The translations under genes were made by a program, and so were the position numbers. This document shows, piece after piece, positions 35,163 through 43,546 of a stretch of DNA of 64,000 bases. Every line of letters starts with the position of its first letter. Position 1 is the first letter of the stretch. The DNA is from Phycisphaeraceae bacterium. GTDB taxonomy: Bacteria; Planctomycetota; Phycisphaerae; Phycisphaerales; SM1A02. The notes below the pieces were generated by a model. The model did no database searches, was not told the DNA's origin, and saw nothing but the letters and a program-made list of their open reading frames with translations. Where the stretch lies: positions 2,175,205 to 2,239,204 of the forward strand of contig CP054178.1 in NCBI GenBank assembly GCA_015709595.1. Reading direction: 5' to 3'.

Positions 35163-35924
35163 ATGCGCATGTCGATTCTCAGGGCTGCCGCGCTCGTTTC
35201 GGTGATTGCTGGTGCCTCGCAACGGGGGGGCATCGCCCCGGCGAACGAGATGGCTTCCGCAGTCGTGATGGCCGCGCCGATGCTGGCCGTAGTTGAGCCA
35301 TTCGTAACAAGTGCCCCTTCCGTGACCAGCGCCATGAACGAAGGGACGATGACGGCGAAGGTGTGGGCTGTACAGTTCGGGGGCTGGCCAGAGTTTGTGT
35401 ACAAGGATCGTGTCGCGGAAGATTGGTACCGCAACCGATGGATCGATGCGAATCTCGATGGGGATGCGCGTGATTTCCCGAACGATCACCGAGACCCAAT
35501 CTGTTACACCGTCGAAGCGCTGATCGCAATCCAGGGCGTGGGGATCGCCGTGACGCCGGAGAACGCTTTCGACCCCGCTGATGCGAGAATCGTCGGTCGG
35601 GTTCAGGGGCAGGATCGATTCACGGTGAATACGGTTCAAGCGAGTTCAATTCCCGGCGTTGGTTGGGTCGTTTCGGGCAGTCCCGTCATCGGCACAATAG
35701 CACCGCCACCGACCATCGCACTTTGGGAGAACTGGACGATCGATTGGCGCGATGATCAAGCCGAATCCACCGGGAAACCAGCTGAAATTGTCCGGCGGTT
35801 CGACGACGCCGATGTTTCGCTGATCCGATTCTTGAAAGGAGTGAACCGATGGTGTCATCGCTCATCGTCACCCTGTGGCTTTTCGGGTGTGGGAGTGAGT
35901 ACCCTGCCGCTAAGGCGATCATGA
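35163..35924 (+). CDS. Truncated paralogue of module gene A (copy 2)
   Basis: 253 residues with a signal peptide (ILRAAALVSVIAGASQ). RBS GGGAGGA lies a few bases before ATG 35163. It parallels the N-terminal ~185 residues of gene A: WIDANLDGDARDFPNDHRDP against WLDDNADGDLLDEGD, VGRVQGQDRFTVNT against IRGRVNGEVVYTGTN, and IALWENWTIDW against IEVWNDLSISW. The Cys- and His-containing C-terminal half of gene A is missing. The frame then runs 76 bp into gene B copy 2 and ends there, giving a foreign tail (CHRSSSPCGFSGVGV). This looks like an internal deletion that also removed the stop codon. Confidence 0.65.
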   Translation: MRMSILRAAALVSVIAGASQRGGIAPANEMASAVVMAAPMLAVVEPFVTSAPSVTSAMNEGTMTAKVWAVQFGGWPEFVYKDRVAEDWYRNRWIDANLDGDARDFPNDHRDPICYTVEALIAIQGVGIAVTPENAFDPADARIVGRVQGQDRFTVNTVQASSIPGVGWVVSGSPVIGTIAPPPTIALWENWTIDWRDDQAESTGKPAEIVRRFDDADVSLIRFLKGVNRWCHRSSSPCGFSGVGVSTLPLRRS

Positions 35925-36805
35925 CGCAGGATCGGCAGATTGTGTTCCTCGCTGGCGAGACGGATCCAGCCATCCAGCCGGTCATCAACGTGCTTCAGGT
36001 GGATGAATCGAGGTTGCCGGCAAGGGAGCGATTCGAGGTGGCCTCGCGCGGCCAGACGCGCCGTTCCGGCCCCATGTCGTGGGGTGTGAGGGGCGACTGC
36101 TATCACTACGTCGTCCACAGCGAGATGGGAGGACGGTGGATCGCTGCCATCAATCATCCGTTCGAGTCTCGTCGGGTGATCGACCGCGAGTTGCGCGAGA
36201 ACCGTCCCCCGTTCGCGGAGCAGCGCCAGATGGACCTGCATAGTGGCGCATACGGTCGCCGGATCTGGGTGCTGGAGAACTTTATTGACGATTTGGGCGG
36301 GCGTGGAGTATCGTATGCTCGCAGCAACCTCTTCTTCGACCTCGCCTACACCGCCCCGAACCACGTCACGCTGATCGTGGTCCGCAACGGCCAACTCCGC
36401 TGGTGGACGTGGAACAAGCCGGAGGAGACCGACTGGGTGGACCGGGGCACGATCGAGACGCGGGTCGAAGGCGTCTTCCGCATCGTCCAGGCGGGCGCAG
36501 ATATGTACCTCGTGGACGGCCGTGGGTGGGTGTTCAGTTCGCCCGACCAAGGCGCGCGGCTTCTCGGCACAATCGCCGGGTGGGGCCAGCCGCGCGATGG
36601 CGAGACGCTGTTCCTGCTGGAGGAGCAGAAGCATGGCAAGATCGCCGTGGTGAAGGTGGCCGAAGGGAAGACGACCGTGCTTGAAGCGCTGGTGGAAGCC
36701 GAGGCCCGCGAGGACTTCATGACGACGATCGACGATGAAGACCTGGACCGGGCCATCATCCGCATGGCGGCGGCGCTGCGCGAGGAGGAACAGGGCGGGA
36801 AGTAG
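35849..36805 (+). CDS. Secreted hypothetical protein, module gene B (copy 2)
   Basis: 318 residues. The leader AAAGGAGTGAACCGATG is nearly the same as that of copy 1 (AAGGAGTGAACCATCATG). The N-terminus (SSLIVTLWLFGCGSEYPAA) looks like a lipoprotein signal with Cys at residue 14, unlike copy 1. Residues up to about 163 are diverged from copy 1 except around RRSGPMSWGVRGD; the C-terminal 155 are nearly identical to it. So the two B proteins share a constant C-terminal domain behind a variable N-terminal one. Function unknown. It starts inside the tail of the truncated A paralogue. Confidence 0.72.
   Translation: MVSSLIVTLWLFGCGSEYPAAKAIMTQDRQIVFLAGETDPAIQPVINVLQVDESRLPARERFEVASRGQTRRSGPMSWGVRGDCYHYVVHSEMGGRWIAAINHPFESRRVIDRELRENRPPFAEQRQMDLHSGAYGRRIWVLENFIDDLGGRGVSYARSNLFFDLAYTAPNHVTLIVVRNGQLRWWTWNKPEETDWVDRGTIETRVEGVFRIVQAGADMYLVDGRGWVFSSPDQGARLLGTIAGWGQPRDGETLFLLEEQKHGKIAVVKVAEGKTTVLEALVEAEAREDFMTTIDDEDLDRAIIRMAAALREEEQGGK
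36338..36805 (+). repeat. 468-bp direct repeat, copy 2
   Basis: Partner of 34610-35077; differences cluster at its 5' end and almost vanish toward the stop codon. Confidence 0.85.
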
Positions 36806-36888
36806 CAACCCTTCCCGGACTCCGGTCTGTCACCCGCCTGCTCATGCGCGCGGCTCGCTTGGAGTGCGTCTGGTGTCGTGCGTTCGTC

Positions 36889-37350
36889 TCACGCCGCCTC
36901 GCTCAGGCCGCGGCGGAACTCGTCCTCATCGTGACCCGGCTTTCGGAACACACCCGCCGGGGCGTCGGCCCGCTCCGTCCAGTCCGGCGCCCGATTGCCC
37001 AGGTTCAGCTCCGACGGCTGCGTCTTGCGGTAGCCCAGTTTGCGGATGATCTCCAGCACGTCCGTCCATGACGGGAAGGTCTTGCCATTCACGCGCTTGA
37101 AGGTGTCGATGGCCATGACGAACATGAACTGTTCGTCGGTCATCTCGCCCTCTTCGGCGGCGCGCAGGTAGTCGGTGCGTCGGCGGCCCGGGCCGCGGCG
37201 TCTTTCAAGGTTCGTCCCCGACGGCCCGCCTCCGTCCTCGCCGCCCAGGCGTCGGTCGTTCTGCATGGCGCGTCGATCCAGGCCGCTTCGTCGATCGACG
37301 ACCTCGTCCTGATCCCACCGGGGTTGTTCCGCCTCGTGCTGTTCGTTCAT
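36889..37350 (-). CDS. Conserved hypothetical protein with Arg-rich DRR repeats
   Basis: 153 residues, cytosolic. The N-terminal half has repeated Arg clusters: VVDRRSGLDRRAMQNDRR and LERRRGPGRRRTDYLRA. The C-terminal half is a compact helical domain: MTDEQFMFVMAIDTFKRVNG, then TFPSWTDVLEIIRKLGYRKT. The RRxGxDRR type of pattern occurs in several bacterial proteins of unknown role, and the C-terminal domain looks like a conserved planctomycete domain. Binding to RNA, DNA or an acidic partner is possible but not shown. ATG 37350 was chosen over 37398. It is divergent from the membrane protein at 37411. Confidence 0.7.
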   Translation of the reverse strand: MNEQHEAEQPRWDQDEVVDRRSGLDRRAMQNDRRLGGEDGGGPSGTNLERRRGPGRRRTDYLRAAEEGEMTDEQFMFVMAIDTFKRVNGKTFPSWTDVLEIIRKLGYRKTQPSELNLGNRAPDWTERADAPAGVFRKPGHDEDEFRRGLSEAA

Positions 37351-37410
37351 CGGGCGCATGCTCCGTTTGGCCGATACACTCCCACGACGCGACGCCACGG
37401 GACTGCATCG

Positions 37411-38055
37411 TTGACCGACCCATCACCCCCGCCACAACCTTCGGGCACGCTCCGCAGCGCGACCGATCCGCCTTCGTCGCCCTCGTCGTCGCCCCAGGGC
37501 GGGGCGGGTCGTTTCGACCCGTTCTGCCTCGTCCTCGGCTGGATTCTGCCGGGGCTTGGGCATCTGCGGCTGGGGCAGCCCCGTCGCGGGTGGGCGATCA
37601 TGGCGGGCGTGCTCGGACTCTTCTTCATCGGCCTGCTGGTGGGCGGGGTTCACGTGGTGGACCGCCGAGATCAGTGGTTGTGGTTCCTGCCCCAGTCGCT
37701 GATGGGCCCGCTGGCGCTGGCGGCGGATTCCCTGAACGCGACATTCGTCAAGACCGGCAGAATCGGCACGTCTTCGCTGGGCCGCGTCAACGAACTGGGC
37801 ACGCTCTTCGTCGCCCTCGCCGGGCTGCTGAACCTGGCCGCCATGATCGACGCCGCCACCCGCCAGCCGGGCACGGATATGCGCCCGGGACGCCCGGCTG
37901 CCGACAGACGACGCCGGCGGTCCGATGACGCCCCCCGCGCCGGCTCGCCCTCCGAGTCGCCGACTGATTCGTCGTCCGACGCGCCTGCGGCGCGGCATGA
38001 TCCCCGCGTTTCGATCCAGATGGATCGAGCGGGGCGCGAAGGGGGCGTGCCGTGA
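37411..38055 (+). CDS. Hypothetical membrane protein (TM2-like)
   Basis: About 214 residues from TTG 37411; the start is uncertain because no ATG or GTG gives a better fit and the frame stays open upstream to 37324, across the start of the divergent gene. A Pro/Ser-rich N-terminus is followed by LGWILPGLGHLRLGQPRRGW, AIMAGVLGLFFIGLLVGGVH and further hydrophobic stretches, resembling a TM2-type or DUF6677-like membrane domain. The C-terminus is long, hydrophilic and disordered (RRRRSDDAPRAGSPSESPTD). The stop overlaps the next small membrane protein start (GTGA). Confidence 0.62.
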   Translation: MTDPSPPPQPSGTLRSATDPPSSPSSSPQGGAGRFDPFCLVLGWILPGLGHLRLGQPRRGWAIMAGVLGLFFIGLLVGGVHVVDRRDQWLWFLPQSLMGPLALAADSLNATFVKTGRIGTSSLGRVNELGTLFVALAGLLNLAAMIDAATRQPGTDMRPGRPAADRRRRRSDDAPRAGSPSESPTDSSSDAPAARHDPRVSIQMDRAGREGGVP

Positions 38056-38324
38056 TCATCGCCTGGGCTTCCATGTTCGCCGCCCCTTCGTGGGTGCCGT
38101 TCTTCAGCCCGATCAACCTGTTCTTTGAATGGTGGTTCCTGCTGGCGATTCCCATGGCGTTCCTGATCGCCATGACGTACAAGGCCATGCGCGTCCGGGC
38201 GGCGGGGCAGTACTGGCGTCAGGTGCTGGTGATGACCCTGCAGATCCTGCTGGGGATGGTCGCCCTGCACCTGGGGATTCTGGTGCTCATGGACGTGGCG
38301 CTGCCGCTGCTGGCGGGTGAGTGA
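38052..38324 (+). CDS. Small hypothetical membrane protein
   Basis: 90 residues, two hydrophobic helices (FFEWWFLLAIPMAFLIAMTY and QILLGMVALHLGILVLMDVA) separated by a basic loop (KAMRVRAAGQYWRQ). GTG 38052 overlaps the upstream stop by 4 bp, so the pair is likely translationally coupled and the two proteins may form a complex. No family recognised. The next gene begins 99 bp on. Confidence 0.68.
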   Translation: MIIAWASMFAAPSWVPFFSPINLFFEWWFLLAIPMAFLIAMTYKAMRVRAAGQYWRQVLVMTLQILLGMVALHLGILVLMDVALPLLAGE

Positions 38325-38423
38325 GTGCGACGACAAACCACCACGCCGGCCGCAGGTCGAAGCGACCCGCGGATCAAGCGGTACCATTGATTCGATGACG
38401 CCATGTCAATCGGAGGCCCTCCC

Positions 38424-39662
38424 ATGTCACTCAATGTCGCGCTTGTCCTTGGGCTCTGTGCGGGTTCGTTCTCATTCGTCGGGTTGTCCGCGGGCGACAC
38501 GCCCCTCCGCGCCGAGAACCTCTACAACGGCGTCAACCGCTCGGCGCCGATCGTCATCGAGCCGCCGGGCGGTTCCGCGGCCGGCGCGCCTGAGTCGGGC
38601 GTGCTGCAACTGGCTCTGATGAACGCCCGGGGCGAACTGCTGCTCGACGGCGTCGCCGTGACTCCCGGCACGATCGATCTGGCCGAGTTGATGCCCGACA
38701 TCTGGCGCATCCGCAAGACGTGCTACCTGCAACTGGTGAAGGATGGGGAGCCGGTGGGCTCGGCGCTGGTGCTGCAGCCGATGCTCAATCGCCCGCCGAT
38801 CTGGACGGAGCGGGCGACACGTCCGGACGGGCGGACGCGGTACACGCGGATCGTGGGCTGGGGGAATGAGCCGCCTGCGGGGTGGAAGTCTGCGGCTCCC
38901 CCCGCGACTCCGCCCGGTTCACCGGGCTCGCCGACGGGTGCGACGCCTCCTCCTCCGGCGGGTGGCGGCGGTGGTGGGGCATCGGGGCAGGAACCGCCCG
39001 CGGGTTCGCAGCCGCCCGCGCGACCCGAGGATGCGCCCGAGGAGGAGGAAGAGGCCTTCACCGGACTTCGCATCTATCCCGAACGGGACGTGGTCATCGA
39101 AACCAGCAAGGGCGATATCGTGGTCGCGCTCGTGCCGTCCGAAGCCCCGAACACCGCGTGGAACTTCCGTCACCTGGCGGAGAACGGCTTCTACACCGAG
39201 GTCATCTTTCACCGCATCGTACCGTTCGATCGCAACGGGTTTCCGTTCGTGATCCAGGGCGGCGACCCGAGCGGCACGGGAAGCGGCGGGCCGGGCTACT
39301 GGCTGCCGATCGAGCCGTCTCAACTGCCGCACGACTTCGGCGTGATCTCGATGGCGCGGTCGGATGACCCGGACTCGGCGGGCAGCCAGTTCTTCTTCGG
39401 CCTGTCGCGCGAGGGGACCGCCCGCCTGGATGGCCAGTATTGCGCGTTCGGCTACGCGGTGAAGGGAGCGGGCGTGATCCGCGCCATCGCCGATGAAAAA
39501 CTGGCGGACGTGGCGGCAGGACGCCCGGAGAACCCCCCGGTGATCTACCGGATGCGTCTGATTCCCTCCCCGCCGCGCACGCCCGGACTGGGGCGGCTGG
39601 ACCGCAAGGTCAGTCCAACAGACGACCTCTCGCCCACGCACCCCAACCGTGTGCCTCGGTAG
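38424..39662 (+). CDS. Secreted cyclophilin-type peptidyl-prolyl cis-trans isomerase
   Basis: 412 residues. Signal peptide (VALVLGLCAGSFSFVGLSAG), an N-terminal ~150-residue domain of unknown type, a Pro/Gly-rich linker (about residues 165-205), and a cyclophilin domain: IETSKGDIVVALVPSEAPNT, FYTEVIFHRIVPFDRNGFPF, VIQGGDPSGTGSGGPGYWLP and GSQFFFGLS. The catalytic Arg (FHRIV) and GGDP-GTG loop are intact, so proline isomerase activity is expected in the periplasm. ATG 38424 was chosen because GGAGG precedes it by 7 nt; ATG 38403 is an alternative. Confidence 0.9.
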   Translation: MSLNVALVLGLCAGSFSFVGLSAGDTPLRAENLYNGVNRSAPIVIEPPGGSAAGAPESGVLQLALMNARGELLLDGVAVTPGTIDLAELMPDIWRIRKTCYLQLVKDGEPVGSALVLQPMLNRPPIWTERATRPDGRTRYTRIVGWGNEPPAGWKSAAPPATPPGSPGSPTGATPPPPAGGGGGGASGQEPPAGSQPPARPEDAPEEEEEAFTGLRIYPERDVVIETSKGDIVVALVPSEAPNTAWNFRHLAENGFYTEVIFHRIVPFDRNGFPFVIQGGDPSGTGSGGPGYWLPIEPSQLPHDFGVISMARSDDPDSAGSQFFFGLSREGTARLDGQYCAFGYAVKGAGVIRAIADEKLADVAAGRPENPPVIYRMRLIPSPPRTPGLGRLDRKVSPTDDLSPTHPNRVPR

Positions 39663-39688
39663 GAAGGCAGAGCGGCTCCCTGTTCGAG

Positions 39689-40450
39689 TCAGGCGGGCGG
39701 TGCGAGCGACTTCTTCACCGCCTCGATGCGCCGGCCGGAGAGCACGCCGTACACGTGCATGATGGGCCAGAGCAGGGCGTACGCCCAGCCGGGCAGTATG
39801 AACCGCGTGACGGGCGTGAGCAGAGCCAGCAGCACGGAGAGCATGCCCACTGCGGCGAGGATCAGCCATGCGCCGACTTCCGAGCGGGTGCTGATTCGCT
39901 CCACCGGATCGAGCCGCAGCCGGTCGCCAAGGCGCAGGGCGTGCAGGTTGAGCGCCGCGAGAACGAGGCAGAGCATCACGAACCCCGCGCCGTAGATGGC
40001 GAAGATGGCGTGCAGCTCGCCCGGCGACTGCAGCGTCGCGCTGCCGGAGATGCGCCCGCCCGAGATCCAGTGCATGAACAGCGAGGAGAGAAATTTGAGC
40101 GGATAGACGTAGCACAGGATGAGGAACACGAGCAGCAGGGAGAGCAGCACGCTGGGCCAGTCCTCCAGCCCGAAGCGGCGGCTCCACTTCCAGTGCCCCG
40201 CCCAGAAGTTCAGCAGCAGCGCGAAACTGAAGGCGAAGGCCGGGATGCCCTTGATGGCGTTGAGCAGTTCATCGAAGTTGGTCGGAATCGCGTCGATGGA
40301 GACGACCAGCAGCGTGACCGCGAAGGCGAAGGCCGCGTCGGTGAACGTCTCCGTGCGGGTCATCTCCAGCCCGCGGAGGCGGTAGCCGCCCTTGACGGGC
40401 AGCCCGGCGAGATGCTCATCGGTGTACAGGGGTTTGATGGGCGCTGGCAC
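39689..40450 (-). CDS. TMEM175 family potassium channel-like protein
   Basis: About 253 residues, six hydrophobic helices. The TMEM175 signature is clear in RTETFTDAAFAFAVTLLVVS (family form RxxxFSDAVFAIAxTLL). The bacterial TMEM175 proteins are single-repeat subunits that form tetrameric K+ channels; here the usual FSD is FTD. GTG 40450 is tentative: TTG 40489 and ATG 40363 also lie in frame. It is convergent with the cyclophilin gene, 26 bp apart, and has no other transport gene beside it. Confidence 0.82.
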   Translation of the reverse strand: MPAPIKPLYTDEHLAGLPVKGGYRLRGLEMTRTETFTDAAFAFAVTLLVVSIDAIPTNFDELLNAIKGIPAFAFSFALLLNFWAGHWKWSRRFGLEDWPSVLLSLLLVFLILCYVYPLKFLSSLFMHWISGGRISGSATLQSPGELHAIFAIYGAGFVMLCLVLAALNLHALRLGDRLRLDPVERISTRSEVGAWLILAAVGMLSVLLALLTPVTRFILPGWAYALLWPIMHVYGVLSGRRIEAVKKSLAPPA

Positions 40451-40522
40451 GCCGGAGATTGTAACGATGAACGCGCGTGGCCGCCGCAAGGCGCGAGGAG
40501 CGGTCGCGTGAGAACGGGCCCG

Positions 40523-41251
40523 CTACCCGGGGCGGCGACGAATCTGCTCGAACTGCCGACGCACGTCCGGCGGCATGTCCTCCACGCGGTCGTAGGTGCG
40601 CGTCACGCCGTCGGGGCCGGTGACCGAGAAGCGTTCGACCGTCTGTTGATGCTCGATGATTCGAGAGCCGCTCACACGCCCCAACCCGAGGTCTACGCGC
40701 ATCTCGCGCAGCACGTCGCGGAGCGATGGCGGCAGGTCATCGACGGACTGGACGGTGCGGCGTGCGCCCGTGCCGCGATCCGTGACGACCAGTTGATCGG
40801 GCCCCTGGATGTCGAGATCGCCGATCATGGCGTGAGCCGGTCCCTGCGCCAGAATCCTGCGCTTGACGTGCTCGGGCACCGCGTCCCACGAGGTCCATTC
40901 GCCCCGCTCGCCGGTGGTCTCGTCCTCGAAGCGGATGGTTGCTGACCTGTGAACGCTGACTTCGGCGCCGAGGGCCTTGACCGCGGCGCGGATGGCGTCC
41001 AGCGGGGTCGGCTTGGCGCGAGGCGGCGCCGGGTCCGTCCGGCGATCTGGCGCGGAGCGGGCTTCGTACCGGACCGTGGTCCGGGTGTCCTCCAGACCGT
41101 CGTGGTGACGGAGACTTCGGTCCATGCCGAAGAGCGAACGAAGCATCCCTCCCAGCCAAGCCAGCACGCCGCGGCGGCGGGGCGCGCCGCACTTGAGGCA
41201 GACGAGGCGGCCTTCCTCCAGCAGGGCATGGCATCGGTGGCAGAAGTTCAT
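40523..41251 (-). CDS. Zinc-ribbon hypothetical protein
   Basis: 242 residues. The N-terminus has two CxxC pairs (MNFCHRCHALLEEGRLVCLK followed by CGAP), a zinc ribbon. The rest is hydrophilic with two resembling segments: ATIRFEDETTGERGEWTSWD AVPEHVKRRIL and FSVTGPDGVTRTYDRVEDMP PDVRRQFEQI, each a short beta part followed by (D/E)-x-(V/M)-P-x-x-(V)-(K/R)RR, i.e. a repeated motif. No known family recognised. ATG 41251 was chosen because it places the ribbon at the N-terminus. Confidence 0.72.
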   Translation of the reverse strand: MNFCHRCHALLEEGRLVCLKCGAPRRRGVLAWLGGMLRSLFGMDRSLRHHDGLEDTRTTVRYEARSAPDRRTDPAPPRAKPTPLDAIRAAVKALGAEVSVHRSATIRFEDETTGERGEWTSWDAVPEHVKRRILAQGPAHAMIGDLDIQGPDQLVVTDRGTGARRTVQSVDDLPPSLRDVLREMRVDLGLGRVSGSRIIEHQQTVERFSVTGPDGVTRTYDRVEDMPPDVRRQFEQIRRRPG

Positions 41252-41379
41252 GATGTCAAGTGAGCGGGGAGCTCTGATCGACCGGATGATCCTACGGCGC
41301 ATCACCCCGTGTGAGTCGCGTCGTTGTCGGTTCCGACCCTCTGTGCCGTCTGTCCCACAGACCGATGGGGTGTTTGTCG

Positions 41380-43419
41380 TCAGGGATTCACGCGCAGCCG
41401 CCGGCTTGGTTCGAACACGCGCCGGTCGATGACCTGCTCGTTCTTCCACACGATTGTCGAATCCCGCGTGTAGAAGGTGATGAGCCGAAGCCGTGACCAG
41501 CCGGCGTCGCCGTTGGCGTGAAAGATCGTGATGAAGCGCCCCGGCTGGTCGGGGTGGGGCATGGTGTGCAGCACGGCGTGCTCGGGATCGGCGAAGACAG
41601 CATCGCCCAGCGTGAATGAGCCGTCCCGCACGGCGATGGCGTTGGCGGCGCGCTCGATCAATGCCCGGTGCGCGGCGATCGCCTTGGCGCCGATGAGCAG
41701 CAGGTTCTCGCCCTTCTCATCGTGGTTCACACGGGGCAGGAAGGCGTCGAACTCCGGTCTTTCCGCGTCGCCCGCCACGCGCATGCCGCCGGGGCCGAGC
41801 GTGCCCGCCAGCGTGGGGATGACCTGCTCGGGCGGAAGCAGCCGGTAGACGAGGAAGCCGGGGTCGATCTCGCGCCAGGCGCCCTGCTCGTCGCGGCCGA
41901 AGCCGACATCCAGCAGTTCATCGCCGCTGAAGAAGTCGCGGCGGAACGTGCCCATCGCCGCGCTGGACCAGGCGGCGGGCGTCCTGGGGACATTGTGCGA
42001 ATCGATCCAGCGGGCGAAGAAGTCCGCGCGCGATTCGCTCCACTCGGCTTCGATGGTGCGGCGAAGGTCATTCCACGTGGCCCGCCGGCCCATGAACTCG
42101 GCGGCGAATCGCTTGAGCGCGGCGAACATCGCGGTGCGGTCGGTCTGCTCGGGCGGAATGCCGGGGCCGTGCTCCAGCATCATGAAAACGAATGATCCCT
42201 TGTCATAGCCAACGAATCGATCAATGGCCGCGTCGACGCCGAAGCGGCCCACCGGCCCGTTGTCAAGCGAGGGATCGGCGGAGGCGCGCATGATGATGCC
42301 GCGCCGGTACTCGCGCCCGGCGGGCTCGCCCCCTTCATGCACGCGGCGGAAGTAGTTGGCGCAGTAGCTCGTCAGGGCCTCGCACCAGTTGCCCGAGCGC
42401 GGATCGACGTACACGCCGTTGCCCCACCAGTTGTGGACCAGTTCGTGGTCGAGGTAACCCGGGGCCGGCGAGCGTTCGCCCATCGCCACCACCTGCGGGC
42501 CGAGCAGCGTGAAGCCGGGGTAGGCGAAGCCGGACGAGAAGAAGTTCTCCACGATCGAGAATCGCTGGTACGGGAACGGCCCCAGCAGGGGGACGTAGAG
42601 GTCGAGATACGACGCCGCCGCGTCGAGGTAGAGGTCGCTCTGTGGCGCGTTCCGGTCGGAGAAATGCGTGACGATTTCGACGGGGCCGTGAATGGTGTCG
42701 TGGGTGATTCCCTTGAGCACATGGCGATTGCCGACGACCGCGACGCCGTCCACGCCGCGGGGGGTTTCCCATGTCCAGATGGGTCGGGCCAGATCATCCG
42801 GCGCCGGGCGCGGCATGGGCGCCCGTTCGGGCGATCTGGTCTGGCCGGTGGCCTCCGTTGCGGGGCGCTCGTTGGAGCGCGGCCGCGCCGCCTCCCCGGC
42901 GGGATCGCCCGAGCAGACGAAGGCCCAGCCATCGAGCGGCGTGATCTCGATGAGCGCCGGCAGCAGGTGGGGCACACCTCCCTCGTCGATCCACTGCGGG
43001 TGCCACGCGCTGCCGTCGGAGAGAAAAACCCCCTCCGGCCCGATGTGTGCGTTGACCGAGTGGTTGTGGATGACGCCCGCCCGCTCGCCCCGCGACACAT
43101 CCTGGCGCAGCACGGCTTCGCACAGGAAATCAAGGCGGCTTTCGTCGCCGGTCAGGTTGACGGTGATGCGGTCGTGGCGCGACCCGTCGTCGGCGGGCTC
43201 GCGCGTGATCAGCACTTCCTCGCGATCCGCCAGGACCGCCTTCACCTGCACGTCGGGGTGAAGACGGAAGATCAGCGACCCGACGCCGTCAACCACCGCC
43301 CGGTACGTGAACAGAACGTGGTTCCGCTCCGGCGCGAACTGAACCGTGATGATCTGGCGCGAAATGGACGCGTCCTGGGCGGGGCCGAGCAACGCGGCGG
43401 CGAGACACGTGAGGATCAT
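41380..43419 (-). CDS. Secreted M1 family aminopeptidase-like protein
   Basis: 679 residues. Signal peptide (ILTCLAAALLGPAQDAS). The beta-rich N-terminal domain leads to a gluzincin catalytic domain: YLDHELVHNWWGNGVYVDPR holds HExxH near residue 324, and NWCEALTSYCANYF supplies the third ligand Glu about 20 residues on, the M1 pattern. The GAMEN exopeptidase motif is not clear; the equivalent region reads FFSSGFAYPGFTLL, so substrate choice may differ from classic aminopeptidases. ATG 43419 has GGGAG 5 nt upstream; ATG 43434 is also in frame. Confidence 0.87.
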   Translation of the reverse strand: MILTCLAAALLGPAQDASISRQIITVQFAPERNHVLFTYRAVVDGVGSLIFRLHPDVQVKAVLADREEVLITREPADDGSRHDRITVNLTGDESRLDFLCEAVLRQDVSRGERAGVIHNHSVNAHIGPEGVFLSDGSAWHPQWIDEGGVPHLLPALIEITPLDGWAFVCSGDPAGEAARPRSNERPATEATGQTRSPERAPMPRPAPDDLARPIWTWETPRGVDGVAVVGNRHVLKGITHDTIHGPVEIVTHFSDRNAPQSDLYLDAAASYLDLYVPLLGPFPYQRFSIVENFFSSGFAYPGFTLLGPQVVAMGERSPAPGYLDHELVHNWWGNGVYVDPRSGNWCEALTSYCANYFRRVHEGGEPAGREYRRGIIMRASADPSLDNGPVGRFGVDAAIDRFVGYDKGSFVFMMLEHGPGIPPEQTDRTAMFAALKRFAAEFMGRRATWNDLRRTIEAEWSESRADFFARWIDSHNVPRTPAAWSSAAMGTFRRDFFSGDELLDVGFGRDEQGAWREIDPGFLVYRLLPPEQVIPTLAGTLGPGGMRVAGDAERPEFDAFLPRVNHDEKGENLLLIGAKAIAAHRALIERAANAIAVRDGSFTLGDAVFADPEHAVLHTMPHPDQPGRFITIFHANGDAGWSRLRLITFYTRDSTIVWKNEQVIDRRVFEPSRRLRVNP

Positions 43420-43487
43420 GTCTGCTCCCTTCATGACTGACGGATGATCACCAATCGGACCGTTGTCCGTTTTCCGCCGCAACCCCG

Positions 43488-43545
43488 GGCCGAACCCGTG
43501 GCCAACGACTGTCCAATGCCTGATGCCCAGCGCCCAACGCCTTCG
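43488..43545 (-). repeat. TCRGNNN-type heptad repeat between nuoG and M1 peptidase genes
   Basis: On the minus strand it reads GCGTTGGGCGCTGGGCATCA then GGCATTGG, matching the GGCATCAGGC...GCGCTGGGCG part of the copy at 59889. It is oriented along both flanking genes. Confidence 0.5.
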
Positions 43546-43546
43546 C

